From Arthrobacter psychrolactophilus (GTDB lineage Bacteria; Actinomycetota; Actinomycetes; Actinomycetales; Micrococcaceae): a stretch of DNA of 64,000 nucleotides. Location of the stretch: NCBI RefSeq assembly GCF_003219795.1, contig NZ_QJVC01000003.1, forward strand, positions 310,001-374,000, given 5' to 3'. The first letter of the stretch is position 1; the number at the start of each line of letters is the position of its first letter. This document shows positions 44,371 through 55,400 of the stretch, piece after piece. The notes under the pieces are model-generated. The model had not been told where the DNA came from. It saw only the letters and a list, made by a program, of their open reading frames with translations, and made no database searches. Both the position numbers and the translations under genes were made by a program.

Positions 44371-47300
44371 TTGGCGTCAGCCCTCACTGAATTGTCCAAC
44401 GAAGCTTCCCCACCTTGGCTGGCAGCACGACGGTGATTCTCTTCGAGCAGGCGGTCAAGAATCTCCACACGGGCTGCCGGGCAAACGGTCCAGCGCTCCA
44501 TCTGACGGAATGTGTGGAACCCATGATCGAGAGCGACGTCGTCCCATTCGTAGGCCGCCATGACGGAATTATCTAGTTCATCATGGATCTCACGCAGGCG
44601 CGCAATGTCGGCGTCAGCGGTGTCAACTATCCCCGGGTCGTTGATCAGGTTGTATAACTTGGTAAGTCCAAGTTCACGTCGGATCATGATTTCGCGACGC
44701 TCGACGTCGAGGACCTTGCCGATCGCGGTGAGACCGGCGGTGGGAGCAGGGCGTGGGAAGGTCTCAAATACGTCCGACGGCGTATAGACGGGATCGGTTC
44801 GGATCGTTGATCCATATACGAGAGCCCAAAGTTGGTGGACATCTGACGAGAGCACCGCGAGATCGGCATAGGAGTCGGAGGCGATGACTATGACCTTCTG
44901 ATCAAAAACTTGGTCGCTCGGAAGTAACATCGGCGTCCGTGTTCGACTCGTTTGCGCGATTACCAAGACCGCAGGAAGTTCCGCGATGGCACGGCGCATT
45001 TCACCTCGCACCCGAAGGAACCGCCACCACGGCAAATCGCGAACAGCCTTCGGCTTGACCATTCGTTCAGGTTTCACTCGTTCCACAACCCTCTTGAATG
45101 GAATACTGAACGTGGCCGCTTCGTCCTCAGAACGCCCGGTGAAGTCGATTACCCAACGCGAACCGCTCCCGTCTGCGCGTCCATTGAGATCCTTTCCGCC
45201 GAGATATGGAAACAGAACCTCCGCGTTTTTCGCATCAGCGCCAATCCACGTGGCAGCTTCGACCGGGTCGAGTACAAACCCAGGCCCCAGCAAAATGCAC
45301 CCTTGGAACGCGCTGTCCTTATTCTCAGCTAGCCGCACAGGGCTACCTGCCGCGCGCCCGCCTGGTTCCAACATTGTGGTCAGCCGGGACACAATCTTAC
45401 CCTCCGACACTCGCCCCACAGATGGATCAATCGGCGCGATGCTTCCCCATACTGCGGCGTACTCCAGATTGGCTGACTGCGCTGGCCACGGTCGTGACTG
45501 AATAGCCCTCGTAATCGTGAACCCTGACTCGATCATCCGGTCCAGTCCGACTTGCCGGGTGTCCCCCTGTGCAATCGTATTAGTAGCAATCAGGCCCAGT
45601 GTGCCTCTGCTTGCCAAGAGAGAAAGGGCGCGAAGAAAGAAGTATGCAACGAAATCTGCCGACCCGCGGGCGCCTTCGGCTAGCACGTGCACGAACCAGT
45701 CCCTCACGTTCGTGCCCATAGCTCCTGTGAGTTTCTGTCCACCTAAGAACGGTGGATTTCCGATGATCGCATCGAACCCGCCCCGTTCCATGACATCAGG
45801 CACGGCCAGCGCCCAGTGCAGCGGCTTCCACCGTTCGTAGTCGGTCTCGACGGTCGGCGTAAGCCCGCGGTCGATAATGCCGTCGAGCATCGTACGGTCA
45901 CCAGCCCCGTTCGACGCGAACGCCAGGTCCACGGCGATCCTCAGGTTTTCGTACTGTTCGTCGAGCTTCTTCCCCGGCTTTCCACCCTCGATAAGACCAG
46001 CAGCGATGATGCCGTCCGCCACATCGCTCAGCTGCCAGACCAATTCCTGATACTCATGCCAAATCCTTCTTTTGGTTTTGGTTGATCGTGCCGGGTCATT
46101 CTCATCGACGACGTTGGCTAAGCCTTGCCGTAGCCTGACTGCTTTTTGGACCACCGTTTTGACGTCAATTAAGTGAAGGCCATGAGCTTCTGAGCCCTCG
46201 CCAAAGAGTGTGCTCGTAGAATACTGAACGCCCCCATTGAGGGTCTTCACCCGGGACGGATCGATATGTGCAGCCTCGAGTTGACGAAGATCGGTGATGC
46301 CAAGCAGGGAGTTACCGTGAAGTACCTTGTCGTCGACGAAGGAGAAAGGGAGCTTAGGATCGAGCGAAACAAGCCAGAGGGAGATTTTGCACATTTCCAC
46401 GGCCATGCCGTTAATATCGGCCCCATAGAGACATTGGGCGACTACCTGCCGCCTGGCCTTGGTCTCTAGCTCATGAGGAGAACCGGTTACCCCTTCCGCG
46501 TGCCAAGCTTTGAGTACCATTTCGGCCAGATACTCGGCTGCGGCTACGAGGAACGCTCCTGACCCGCAAGCGATGTCTGCGACCTTGAGATCGAGGATCT
46601 CGTTGGAGTCCAGCAGCTTCCACTGCGACTCGTCGGCGGTCTGGTGTGGTCCTGGTTGAAAAACGAGCGGCTCCAGTGCGTAGCGCACGACTTCTTGGGC
46701 GAGCGACTTGGGCGTGTAGTGAGCGCCGGAAGTTGCACGTGACGGAGTCTCGACGACGGCGAGCCCGCCAGGCTGGATGACAACAGGTCGTTCACGCAAG
46801 TCACGGCGGATAATGCCCAAGAAAGGGCGCAGCCTTGCCAGCAGCTCTTCTTCGCGTGTCACTGACAACAAAGCACGCTCGCCGTCCTCAGCGCTTTGTC
46901 CCAGCAGCTTCGACAGCGCGGCGGCTGATTTCGTCGTGGCTGCCGGCTGGTTTTTCTTGACCCACGCGATGACCGCGGCACCAAAATTCGCGGAAGTGGG
47001 GTTCGCATCGGCGAGCCCTTCGAGGACTCGTAGCGGCATCTCTGGCTCTTCGCCTTCCTTGCCAACCAGCCCCACTACGATCTCATCGACGTCTTCCGCG
47101 GTATACCCCAGCAAACCCTCGTAGATATAGCCGATCTGTTCGACATCGACCTCGCGAAAGGACACCCTGCGACGCTCAGCCGATTTACCCGTGCCGATAA
47201 CGGCGTACTGCAGGGCACGCAGTACTTCGAGCATCACACGATCACTGACGGCAACAGCCAAGGCACCACGGTCGTCGACACTAGTGAGGAACGGAAAGCG

Positions 47301-48449
47301 TTCCGGGTCAAAGAGTGAACCGCCGTAGGCGGGGAGACGGATTTCCTCAGATGTCACTCCCCCATACAGTGCCTTGGACGTCGCGAGCAGCCGATGCCAT
47401 GTGTAGTGAGTGGCGTCAAGGGCTTCAGCTCCCTCATCGCGAATGCGTTTGTCCAAGTCATCCAGCAGGCCACTCACGCCGTAAGCCTCCGTGAACAGAG
47501 GCGACTGTGGCATCATGGAGCGTTCCTCGGCAAAGAGCAGGAACACCACACGCATCATCGCTGTGACCGCTCCCTCGTAAACGAGCTCACGATCAACTGG
47601 CAGAGGGTCAGGCCAACCGGTGTCCCGCGCGTCGAATGCTTCTTCGGAGAAGGCCGTGACCAAAAGCTCGACTGCACGGCGCACCTGTGTGCCCAAGGCG
47701 ACAGTGATGTCCTCCGCCGCGGTGATCGACTCGCGAAACAACTCGGCCAGCCTGTCGCCTTCACTGCCACCAGCCAAACGCTGGGGCGAAATGAGCTCAA
47801 GGAAGGCATCTCGGACGTCGGACTCTTCGATCCACGTTTGTGCATCGACAATTCCAGAGGCGGTCATGACTCCGTCCTGGGCGCACACGATTGCCCACCA
47901 TCGCCCGTCCGTGACCACGCCAACCTTTTGCTCGGACTTGCGCAGAAGCGCGTCCATCCGGTCGATGGGACTTGCAGTCCAGGCGTCACTAAGTGGATCG
48001 CGGAGCGAGTCGACAGGGTCAAAAACCATGACCAAAGCGACTGCAGCACCTTCGCGAACGAATTTGCCGGACGCCCTTGTGCCCGCCGCATAGTTTACGG
48101 ATGCCTTTTGAGGCCGCACGCCGCCGAGCTCTTCGTCGTCCCAAACTAGGTGGGCGTCCCACCGGGCAACGTCACGCAGAACGACATCGACCCACTTGTT
48201 CCGGGCGCCGCGGTACGACCCAGTTGCACCCTCGTCGTTAGAAGCATTCTTGCTCCACTCGTCCCAAGCGCGGTCGAAGTTGGGCTTGGCGTCCCTGAGG
48301 GCAGCCTTCGTGTCCGCCCCTAGCTGAGGCATTCCCTGGGGCCAGACCCGCTTGATCGCAGGGATCGCAACAAATGGGCCATCACGGTCGACCAATTCGA
48401 GCCAGTCTCGGTGTTCCCGGGCCCGCCGCTGGGTGCCGTGTGACTTCAT
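44367..48449 (-). CDS. drmMI: DISARM adenine methyltransferase DrmMI
   Basis: 1360 residues of an Eco57I/PglX-like N6-adenine methyltransferase. The SAM-binding motif I reads DIACGSGAFLVAAAEYLAEM near residue 626, after TSGAHYTPKSLAQEVVRYAL, and the catalytic motif IV FDAIIGNPPFLGGQKL lies near 898. The N-terminal third resembles the nuclease-like arm of such proteins and the C-terminal part is a target-recognition region. In class 1 DISARM it marks host DNA so that it is spared. It overlaps drmD by four bases (ATGA). Confidence 0.9.
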   Translation of the reverse strand: MKSHGTQRRAREHRDWLELVDRDGPFVAIPAIKRVWPQGMPQLGADTKAALRDAKPNFDRAWDEWSKNASNDEGATGSYRGARNKWVDVVLRDVARWDAHLVWDDEELGGVRPQKASVNYAAGTRASGKFVREGAAVALVMVFDPVDSLRDPLSDAWTASPIDRMDALLRKSEQKVGVVTDGRWWAIVCAQDGVMTASGIVDAQTWIEESDVRDAFLELISPQRLAGGSEGDRLAELFRESITAAEDITVALGTQVRRAVELLVTAFSEEAFDARDTGWPDPLPVDRELVYEGAVTAMMRVVFLLFAEERSMMPQSPLFTEAYGVSGLLDDLDKRIRDEGAEALDATHYTWHRLLATSKALYGGVTSEEIRLPAYGGSLFDPERFPFLTSVDDRGALAVAVSDRVMLEVLRALQYAVIGTGKSAERRRVSFREVDVEQIGYIYEGLLGYTAEDVDEIVVGLVGKEGEEPEMPLRVLEGLADANPTSANFGAAVIAWVKKNQPAATTKSAAALSKLLGQSAEDGERALLSVTREEELLARLRPFLGIIRRDLRERPVVIQPGGLAVVETPSRATSGAHYTPKSLAQEVVRYALEPLVFQPGPHQTADESQWKLLDSNEILDLKVADIACGSGAFLVAAAEYLAEMVLKAWHAEGVTGSPHELETKARRQVVAQCLYGADINGMAVEMCKISLWLVSLDPKLPFSFVDDKVLHGNSLLGITDLRQLEAAHIDPSRVKTLNGGVQYSTSTLFGEGSEAHGLHLIDVKTVVQKAVRLRQGLANVVDENDPARSTKTKRRIWHEYQELVWQLSDVADGIIAAGLIEGGKPGKKLDEQYENLRIAVDLAFASNGAGDRTMLDGIIDRGLTPTVETDYERWKPLHWALAVPDVMERGGFDAIIGNPPFLGGQKLTGAMGTNVRDWFVHVLAEGARGSADFVAYFFLRALSLLASRGTLGLIATNTIAQGDTRQVGLDRMIESGFTITRAIQSRPWPAQSANLEYAAVWGSIAPIDPSVGRVSEGKIVSRLTTMLEPGGRAAGSPVRLAENKDSAFQGCILLGPGFVLDPVEAATWIGADAKNAEVLFPYLGGKDLNGRADGSGSRWVIDFTGRSEDEAATFSIPFKRVVERVKPERMVKPKAVRDLPWWRFLRVRGEMRRAIAELPAVLVIAQTSRTRTPMLLPSDQVFDQKVIVIASDSYADLAVLSSDVHQLWALVYGSTIRTDPVYTPSDVFETFPRPAPTAGLTAIGKVLDVERREIMIRRELGLTKLYNLINDPGIVDTADADIARLREIHDELDNSVMAAYEWDDVALDHGFHTFRQMERWTVCPAARVEILDRLLEENHRRAASQGGEASLDNSVRADAK

Positions 48450-51400
48450 GACAGTTCTCCCTGCTTGGCGTCCTTCTCAGTCAGCGCGAACACTACGGCC
48501 GCGGCTGACACGAAGGGACGAATGTCGGTGTAGCGTTCGGCGATAGCCGCAATCTCGCGAGATTCTTCCTCGGCGAGATTGGCCAGTCGATTCTCCATCG
48601 ATCGGATGTCCAGACGGTACTGTTCAGCCTGCCGCGGGTCAAGATCGAACAGCATTCCCTCGAGCTCCTGCTGATTCTCCCGCCGATCACGCAGGGACTC
48701 CTGCAGGTTACGGCGGAAGTTGGCAAAGATCTGTCGGGCACGCTCTGTATCTGCGCCTCTGCGCTTCTCTAGATCCGCGGTCACCGATTCCTGCTGTTTG
48801 GTGGCGCGTTTGCGCATCTCTGTCTCCAAGCGTGAGCGCAGTCGACCATCGTCTGCATTCCATTCTTGAGCCAGACCTGCGCGGACATGTTCGTCAGCCA
48901 GAGTCATGTCCTTGGTGTCGAGAGTCTGTTCGAGCAGGGCTTCGGCCTTTGACTCGGCCAGTCGCTGACCCTTTACACGGATGCCGGTCACGAAGATTTC
49001 CTCATGCAACCGCAATCCACCCCGTCCCACGAGCACAAGACGGGAGATCGCCGCGACACAGGACTGCTCTATGCCGGGTACGACCACCGCCGTCACTCGG
49101 TTGATAGAGGACTCGGCGCTGAACAGCGAGGCGCGCAGGATCCGAGAGGCCTTCTGCATCAGTCCGTGTCCCAAGTGCACATGTACAACGTCCTCGAACC
49201 CGCCTTGAAGTACGGAATCATCAAAGGTGATGGGCCGATACACACCCGGGTAAAGGCGGGTGTCCAGACCCTTGACCGCGTCTTGCCAGGACCTGCCGAG
49301 GACCGGCACCCGGAACACCTCGGAGTCGTAGTCCTCCGAGCCTTCCGAGAGAAGCGTGGGCTGGTTGGTCAGGGTTAGCGCGGTGTCAATGACACGGCGG
49401 GAATTGAACGGTGTGAGGTGCATCCGCCCTTTTTGCACATGGTACGTATTAGCCAACTCAGTCAGCGCCCGGTTGATCTCCTGGTCGCCTGCCAGCGCCT
49501 TGTTGATAATGGCGTTACCTTCATCGTTGAGCTCCTGAGTGCGCTTGACGACCTTGATCCTGCCGAAATGGTTTTGGATTTCGGCGTCGATTACCGGGTT
49601 CACCGAGCCCAAGTCATCGGCGACCGTTGCAATCTTCTCAGCGATGCGCCGCATAAAGTCCATGTCCGCCCCGTAGGTGCCGGCTGTCTCTTCGGGCAGG
49701 AACTGGTAGACCTTGGGAGTCTCGGTCTGTCCGTATCTGTCGATGCGGCCGATGCGTTGTTCCAGCCGAGACGGATTGAACGGGACGTCGAAATTTACCA
49801 GACGGTGGCAGTAAGACTGTAGATCAATGCCCTCGCCTGCGGCGTCGGTGGCGACCAAGACACGGATGGGTTCGCGGCTCGGTTCAGCGTTGAAGCGGGC
49901 GCGGGTCAGTTCGCGGTCTTCGGTTCCGATCGAGCCCTCAATCGTGGCCAAACGTGTCTGGTCGTATCCGCGCTGTCGCAGATTTTCCACGATCCAGTTC
50001 AAGGTGTCGGAGTACTCGGTGAAGATGACCACGCGCTCATTGGACCACGTCTTGCCGTCGGGCCTGCAGATTGCATTTAGCCAGCCGATCAGTGTCTTCA
50101 ACCGGGAGTCAGGCTTGGATTGGAAGCTAAGGCCCCAATCCACAAGCCGTGTGATCTGCTCCGGAGTGGCCGTTACAAGTGGGTCAGTTGTCTTGGACCG
50201 GCGCAACGCATCGAACTCTGGATGTTCGGCTCCGCCCTCCTCTTCGTCTGACTGGTCGGAACCTAGGACCTCGGCGTAATACCCGTCCTCGTCCTCCCAT
50301 TCCGTCCGAGCCGCCGTGGCAGTTTCTCGGTAGCCAGCCAGCGTGGACCCGAATGCGTACGGACTAGATAGGAAGCGCTTCTTCAGAAGCATCGAAACAA
50401 TGTCGCCCGAGCGCTTCTGTCCATTGGCCCGGGCGCTCGCTTCCAAAATGCCATCGAGCGCCTCAAACGATTCTTGTTCGTCCTTGCTCGGTGCAAAGTG
50501 AATTGTCTCGAGCTGGCGCGCTTTGAAGCCTTTCTCCTTGATGTCACGCTTGAGCCGCCTCACCGTCACTTCTTTAAGTGCTGCGGGGTCGACCGTCGCT
50601 CCCCGAGAGAAACGGCGGTTGTCGATCATCTCCAGCAGCGCTGTGAAGGATTCCGAGTGTCCGTTGTGAGGTGTCGCCGAGAGGAACAGCCGGTGTTCAC
50701 AGACCTTCGCTAGGTCACGCACCGCGATCGTGCGCTGAGAATCCACGGCGTATCCCCGAGCGCCACCTACAGATGTCGGGCTCGATGGAGCAACGTGGTG
50801 GGCTTCGTCGACCACGAGGAGGTCAAATGCATAACGTCGAGCGCTGTTGACCTTGCCGGCCTCGGAATAGACATCCCGCAATAGCCGCTGAGCACGGAGC
50901 CCCGGCAACCAAGCCATCGACACGATCACCCGCGGGAAGAGGCGGAGGGGATTTGCATTCAGGCCATGCGTTCGACGCACCTCGCCCATTACGTCAGAGT
51001 TGACGATGACGAAGTCCAAACCAAATTTCTCACGCATCTCGTCTTGCCACTTCAGCGACAGGCTCGGCGGGCACACGATCACGACCGAGCGGGCACGATG
51101 CCGCAGCAAAAGTTCCTGGATGACCAGGCCGGCCTCGATCGTCTTGCCCAAACCAACGTCGTCCGCCAGAAGCAGATTGGCTCGGGGGGCTTGCAGAGCT
51201 CGACGCAACGGTTCGAGCTGGTACGCCTCGACGTTCGCTCCTGAGCGGAATGGAGCCTGGAATGCACCCTCGTTCGCAGAGGTCACCGCACCCCACCGGA
51301 CAGCATCAACAAACGCCGCCAGACGGTTCGGGTCATCGAACCCCTCCGCGGTGATAATCTCTGGCAGACCCTGGTCTGGGGCAACCGAGTGACCAACCTC

Positions 51401-51613
51401 CAGCTCCCAGATGACGTTGAGTTCCTCACCCATTCGGTCCTCGGCCAGAGACTGAAGAGAGATTACGTGATTGAGCTGAGGGACTCCGTCGTCGGCCGAG
51501 CTACGCGGGAGGCCCTGCTCTCGGACGTCCGCGACGGCCCAGTTCGCACCGCGGACCTCGACGATGTCCCCCGGCTTCGGAAGACGCGGCATCTCAGTCA
51601 GCTGGGCAGTCAT
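48446..51613 (-). CDS. drmD: DISARM SNF2-like helicase DrmD
   Basis: 1055 residues. The SNF2-type ATPase has Walker A LLLADDVGLGKTIEAGLVI near residue 154, DEAH motif LLVVDEAHHVAPSSP near 269, motif III LFLSATPHNGHSE, and the C-terminal motif VI LEQRIGRIDRYGQTE near 621. A long coiled region (ATKQQESVTADLEKRRGADT) fills the C-terminus. A helicase of this type in front of drmMI-drmA-drmB-drmC defines class 1 DISARM. It is the first gene of the operon; its promoter must lie in 51614-51900. Confidence 0.9.
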   Translation of the reverse strand: MTAQLTEMPRLPKPGDIVEVRGANWAVADVREQGLPRSSADDGVPQLNHVISLQSLAEDRMGEELNVIWELEVGHSVAPDQGLPEIITAEGFDDPNRLAAFVDAVRWGAVTSANEGAFQAPFRSGANVEAYQLEPLRRALQAPRANLLLADDVGLGKTIEAGLVIQELLLRHRARSVVIVCPPSLSLKWQDEMREKFGLDFVIVNSDVMGEVRRTHGLNANPLRLFPRVIVSMAWLPGLRAQRLLRDVYSEAGKVNSARRYAFDLLVVDEAHHVAPSSPTSVGGARGYAVDSQRTIAVRDLAKVCEHRLFLSATPHNGHSESFTALLEMIDNRRFSRGATVDPAALKEVTVRRLKRDIKEKGFKARQLETIHFAPSKDEQESFEALDGILEASARANGQKRSGDIVSMLLKKRFLSSPYAFGSTLAGYRETATAARTEWEDEDGYYAEVLGSDQSDEEEGGAEHPEFDALRRSKTTDPLVTATPEQITRLVDWGLSFQSKPDSRLKTLIGWLNAICRPDGKTWSNERVVIFTEYSDTLNWIVENLRQRGYDQTRLATIEGSIGTEDRELTRARFNAEPSREPIRVLVATDAAGEGIDLQSYCHRLVNFDVPFNPSRLEQRIGRIDRYGQTETPKVYQFLPEETAGTYGADMDFMRRIAEKIATVADDLGSVNPVIDAEIQNHFGRIKVVKRTQELNDEGNAIINKALAGDQEINRALTELANTYHVQKGRMHLTPFNSRRVIDTALTLTNQPTLLSEGSEDYDSEVFRVPVLGRSWQDAVKGLDTRLYPGVYRPITFDDSVLQGGFEDVVHVHLGHGLMQKASRILRASLFSAESSINRVTAVVVPGIEQSCVAAISRLVLVGRGGLRLHEEIFVTGIRVKGQRLAESKAEALLEQTLDTKDMTLADEHVRAGLAQEWNADDGRLRSRLETEMRKRATKQQESVTADLEKRRGADTERARQIFANFRRNLQESLRDRRENQQELEGMLFDLDPRQAEQYRLDIRSMENRLANLAEEESREIAAIAERYTDIRPFVSAAAVVFALTEKDAKQGELS

Positions 51614-51895
51614 CGGGTCGGCTCCTCTACAACCGATTCCGACGCAATATTCAGTTCACCAGCAGTAAGAACAGAAACCGCAACCACTTACACTCCCCAT
51701 GTCATTCGAGCCAACGGAATATGGCACTCCACTGTCAAACTTAGTCCATAGACAAGCCGAGCCTAAAAGGTGTTGGAACAGCTCATAAAGCCCAATGCCC
51801 GAAGTCAGCCGGACCCATCACCGTAAATAAATCTAGACCGTCACACGTCTGGCATCCAAGGACGTGACCGTCGGCTTTTGGCACGACGGCCAAGC
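51614..51895. other. Divergent promoter region with inverted repeats, candidate oriT
   Basis: The gap between drmD and the relaxase operon. Two dyads follow one another: CACGTC (51844-51849) with GACGTG (51861-51866), and CCGTC (51868-51872) with GACGG (51885-51889). MobF relaxases nick at an origin of transfer that is usually just upstream of their operon and contains inverted repeats, so this is the best candidate in the window. No nic consensus could be identified. The drmD promoter should also be here. Confidence 0.4.
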
Positions 51896-51928
51896 ACGTC
51901 GTTGATCCCCTTTCGCCCCATGAACTGG
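51896..51928 (+). repeat. Split motif, copy 2, ending at the relaxase operon start
   Basis: ACGTCGTT (51896-51903), 12 different bases, then CCCCATGAACTGG (51916-51928), one base before the ATG at 51930. It repeats the arrangement at 34155-34187. No ordinary ribosome site precedes the ATG in either case. Confidence 0.7.
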
Positions 51929-51929
51929 C

Positions 51930-52487
51930 ATGGAAACGACAACTTGCAGGCTGTGCGGAACCGTCTTTGAACCACGACGCACAACTCAGAAATACTGTTC
52001 ACCCACTTGCTCACGCCGGCACCGAGATCGGGAGTGGCGAAACCGGCACCACGACGACACTACCCAGACACTGCGAGCGCAGCTTGAATCTGCAGTCATC
52101 GAGAACCGCGTCATCCTAGAAGCAACGACGGCCAAGTTTCAGATGCAGCTGGATGCAGCAGAACGGAAGGCTCGGGACCGACTCACATTTCAGGCCAACC
52201 GGAATGAGCGTGAGACCGATGTTCTACGCACCCGATTGCGCGACCTTGCGTCAATCAATGTCGACATCGCCTGTGAAGTCCCAGAACTGAAGGCTCAAAT
52301 TACTGAGTTGCAGTTGGAGAACGCCAGGCTCATCCACAGTCAGCGTGCTGACTTCCAGGATTTCACGCAGATCGCTGGTCGGCTGTTTGAGCTTTGCTCG
52401 CGGCTTGGGCTCCCGCTTGACAAGGCGACGAAGGAGATCTTTCAGCGCCGTGGCTGGCGAACCAGCACTCTGGTACCCGAACAATGA
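51930..52487 (+). CDS. Zn-finger and coiled-coil protein upstream of the relaxase
   Basis: 185 residues. An N-terminal four-cysteine finger (Cys6, Cys9, Cys23, Cys27: CxxC-x13-CxxxC) is followed by a basic patch and a long helix, residues about 45-140, with heptad-like leucines (coiled coil), and a basic C-terminus. Its stop overlaps the relaxase start (ATGA), so the two are made together. A small DNA-binding protein in this position is probably the relaxosome accessory factor that prepares oriT, but this is inferred from context; no family was recognised. Confidence 0.65.
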   Translation: METTTCRLCGTVFEPRRTTQKYCSPTCSRRHRDREWRNRHHDDTTQTLRAQLESAVIENRVILEATTAKFQMQLDAAERKARDRLTFQANRNERETDVLRTRLRDLASINVDIACEVPELKAQITELQLENARLIHSQRADFQDFTQIAGRLFELCSRLGLPLDKATKEIFQRRGWRTSTLVPEQ

Positions 52488-55400
52488 CTGTCTCATTGTC
52501 CCGGCTGACGGCCACCGCCGGGTTGAAATACCTGCTCAAGACCACCATGCGGGATGACCTCATCAAACCACTGGGGGATTCCACCAGTTACTACGTCAAG
52601 GCTGGAACACCCCAAGGCCGGTGGCTGGGCCGGGGCCTCAACGGCATCGACCGGAGGCTACTTCAACCAGTCACCGCACCAGACGCCAAAGCCGTATTCT
52701 CACTCGCCCAGCACCCCGACACGCAGACCGTCCTTGGCCGACCTCACGGCCAAACAACCGTTGCCCACCGGAACGGTGAAGAACAACAGCGCCATGCTGT
52801 GGCCGGATTTGACCTAACGCTCAGCGTGCCCAAATCCGTTTCTGTCCTGTGGGCTCTCTCTGACAAAGACATCCAGCAACAAGTCCTTGCCGCCCACCAT
52901 CGTGCCGTGGAATCCGTGCTTGCCTGGCTCGAGGATCAGGTCGTCCATACACGGACAGGGCGCAACGGAGTTGCCCATGTTGGCGCAAAAGGTGCCATTG
53001 CGGCAGCATTCGACCATTGGGAATCCCGCGCTGGCGACCCGCAACTTCACACTCATCTGGTCATCGCTAACCGGGTTCAACGCCGTAGTGACGATGCGTG
53101 GACGACCATCGACTCCCGAACGATCTACAAAGCTGTCGTTGCCGCAAGCGAACATTTCAACGGGCTGCTACTGGACGAACTCCAACGGGTCCTCGGAACG
53201 GAGGCAGACTTCCGGCCCACCATAGCCGTGGGGCGCAATTCAGGTCTCGAATTGACCGGAATCGACCAGGATCTTATCCAGGAATTTTCCAATCGGAGCA
53301 GGCTCATCACCGCTGAAACGGACAGGCTTGTCCAGCTCTCGACCAGTGAGAACGGCAGACGACCCAGTCCCACCACCATCATCAAGCTCCGCCAGATTGC
53401 CACATTGTCGACCCGACAGCCCAAGGACGAATCGCCAAGGCCACTGACCGAACTGCGTGCAGGCTGGCGACAGCGAGCCCTCGCCATGGGGCAAAACCCA
53501 ACAACGGTCGTTGAGAATACGATCCGGCGATCCAGGCAACGCCCTGTCAGATCTTCCGACGTCTCCTTGGAATGGAATGATGCGGTCGCCGCCATGGTCA
53601 GGGATGGAGTCGCACAGCGCAGGGCAACGTGGAACCGCTGGAACCTCCTTGCCGAGGCCGAACGCATCTGCGCCGGCATCCGCTGCCAATCCCCCGAGGA
53701 TCGCCGCCGACTCATCGACTCGGTCACCGCAGCAGCTGAATCCCAATCTGTGTCGCTCAACGACACTCGATACAGACTCCCCGCGAATGCTGCACACGAT
53801 CTGGCATACGCTGGCCAATCAGTCTTTGACTTCCCCGGCGCCCGCCTCTACACCGATACCAATACCCTGGCCAACGAACGATTCGTCATGGAGGCAAGGA
53901 ACGACGCCAACGGACCTGCCATCCAAGTTGCAGCAGCAAGCGATCGACTCGTCAGCTACCGCCACCGCGCCGGCTACCAGCTCGCCCCAGATCAGCTCGC
54001 CGCAGCGGAAAGCGTGCTGTCCAGCGGCAACAGGCTAGACGCCATTGTTGGCCCCGCCGGATCCGGGAAGACCACAACCATGGCTGCCATCAAGGCCGTG
54101 TGGGAATACGCCCATGGTGAGGGCAGCGTCGTCGGACTTGCCCCGGCCGCGGCCAGCGCGGAAGTCCTGGCAAAGGAACTCGGCATCACTGCGGAGAATG
54201 TCGCCAAATGGCTCTATGAAAGCGTAGGACGAAGAGCAAGCAACCGTGCCGACCGGTTCCACACGTTGGAATCAATGCCACGAACCAGCCACACAGCCGC
54301 TGCGGCACAACTGACAGCACTGTCCGTCCAGCAGTCCCTCTGGCAGTTCAGGAAGGACCAGCTAGTCATCATCGACGAAGCGTCCATGATCTCCACCATT
54401 CAACTCGCTGGTCTGGTCCACCAAGCCCGAGACGCAGCCGCCAAAATCCTGCTGGTCGGCGACCCCGCCCAGCTCGACGCCATCGATGCTGGCGGCATGC
54501 TCGGGTGGCTGCACCGTGACGGCAAAGCTGTCGAATTGACCAGCATCCACCGCTTCACCAACAGTTGGGAAGGGCCGGCCTCGCTCCAACTGCGAGAAGG
54601 CAACATCGACGGCGTCGACCTTTACACCGTACAAGGGCGCATACAGCACGGTGACTACACGGACATGATTGAGAATGCCTACCGCGGATGGTCAGCCGAC
54701 CTCCGTTCCGGCAAATTATCCATCCTGATCGCCCCTGACAACGAATCCGTCACCACCCTGAACGAGCGCGCCCACGCCGAGCTGGTTGAATCGGGTCTTA
54801 TCGATGCCGAGCACACCGTCACCCTCGCCGACGGCCTGACCGTGGGCCGCGGCGACACCATCATCGCCCGCAAGAACAACCGCAGGTTGATCGACACGAA
54901 CGGCGAATACCTCCGCAACGGCACCCTCCTGCGCATCACAAAGCGGCCACATAGGGACGGCAGCGTCACCGCCCGTCGGGTGGACACCGGAGCCGCCATC
55001 AGACTCAGCCAGGTATATCTCGGCACCTCCGCCGAGCTCGGCTACGCAACCACCGCCCACCGTTCCCAAGGCATCACCGTGGACACCAGCCACATCGTCC
55101 TGACGCAAGGCTGCCTCACCCGCGAGCTGTTCTACGTCGGCATGACCCGCGGCCGCAATTCCAACACTGCCTATGTTTGCGAGTCCAACCCCGCCCTCGG
55201 CGAACCGCAAGCAGGCGGACCAACCGCCAGCTGGCGACAGATCCTCGGCGAAGTCCTGGCCGCGGAAGGAGCCGAACGTACCGCCCACGAAGTGCGAGCG
55301 GCAGAAGTTGCCAAGGGCGACACCCTCCAACGACTTGCCGCCGAGTACGACTATCTCGCCCAGCTGGCCGCCGCCGACGGCCTGACCACGGCCATCTCAA

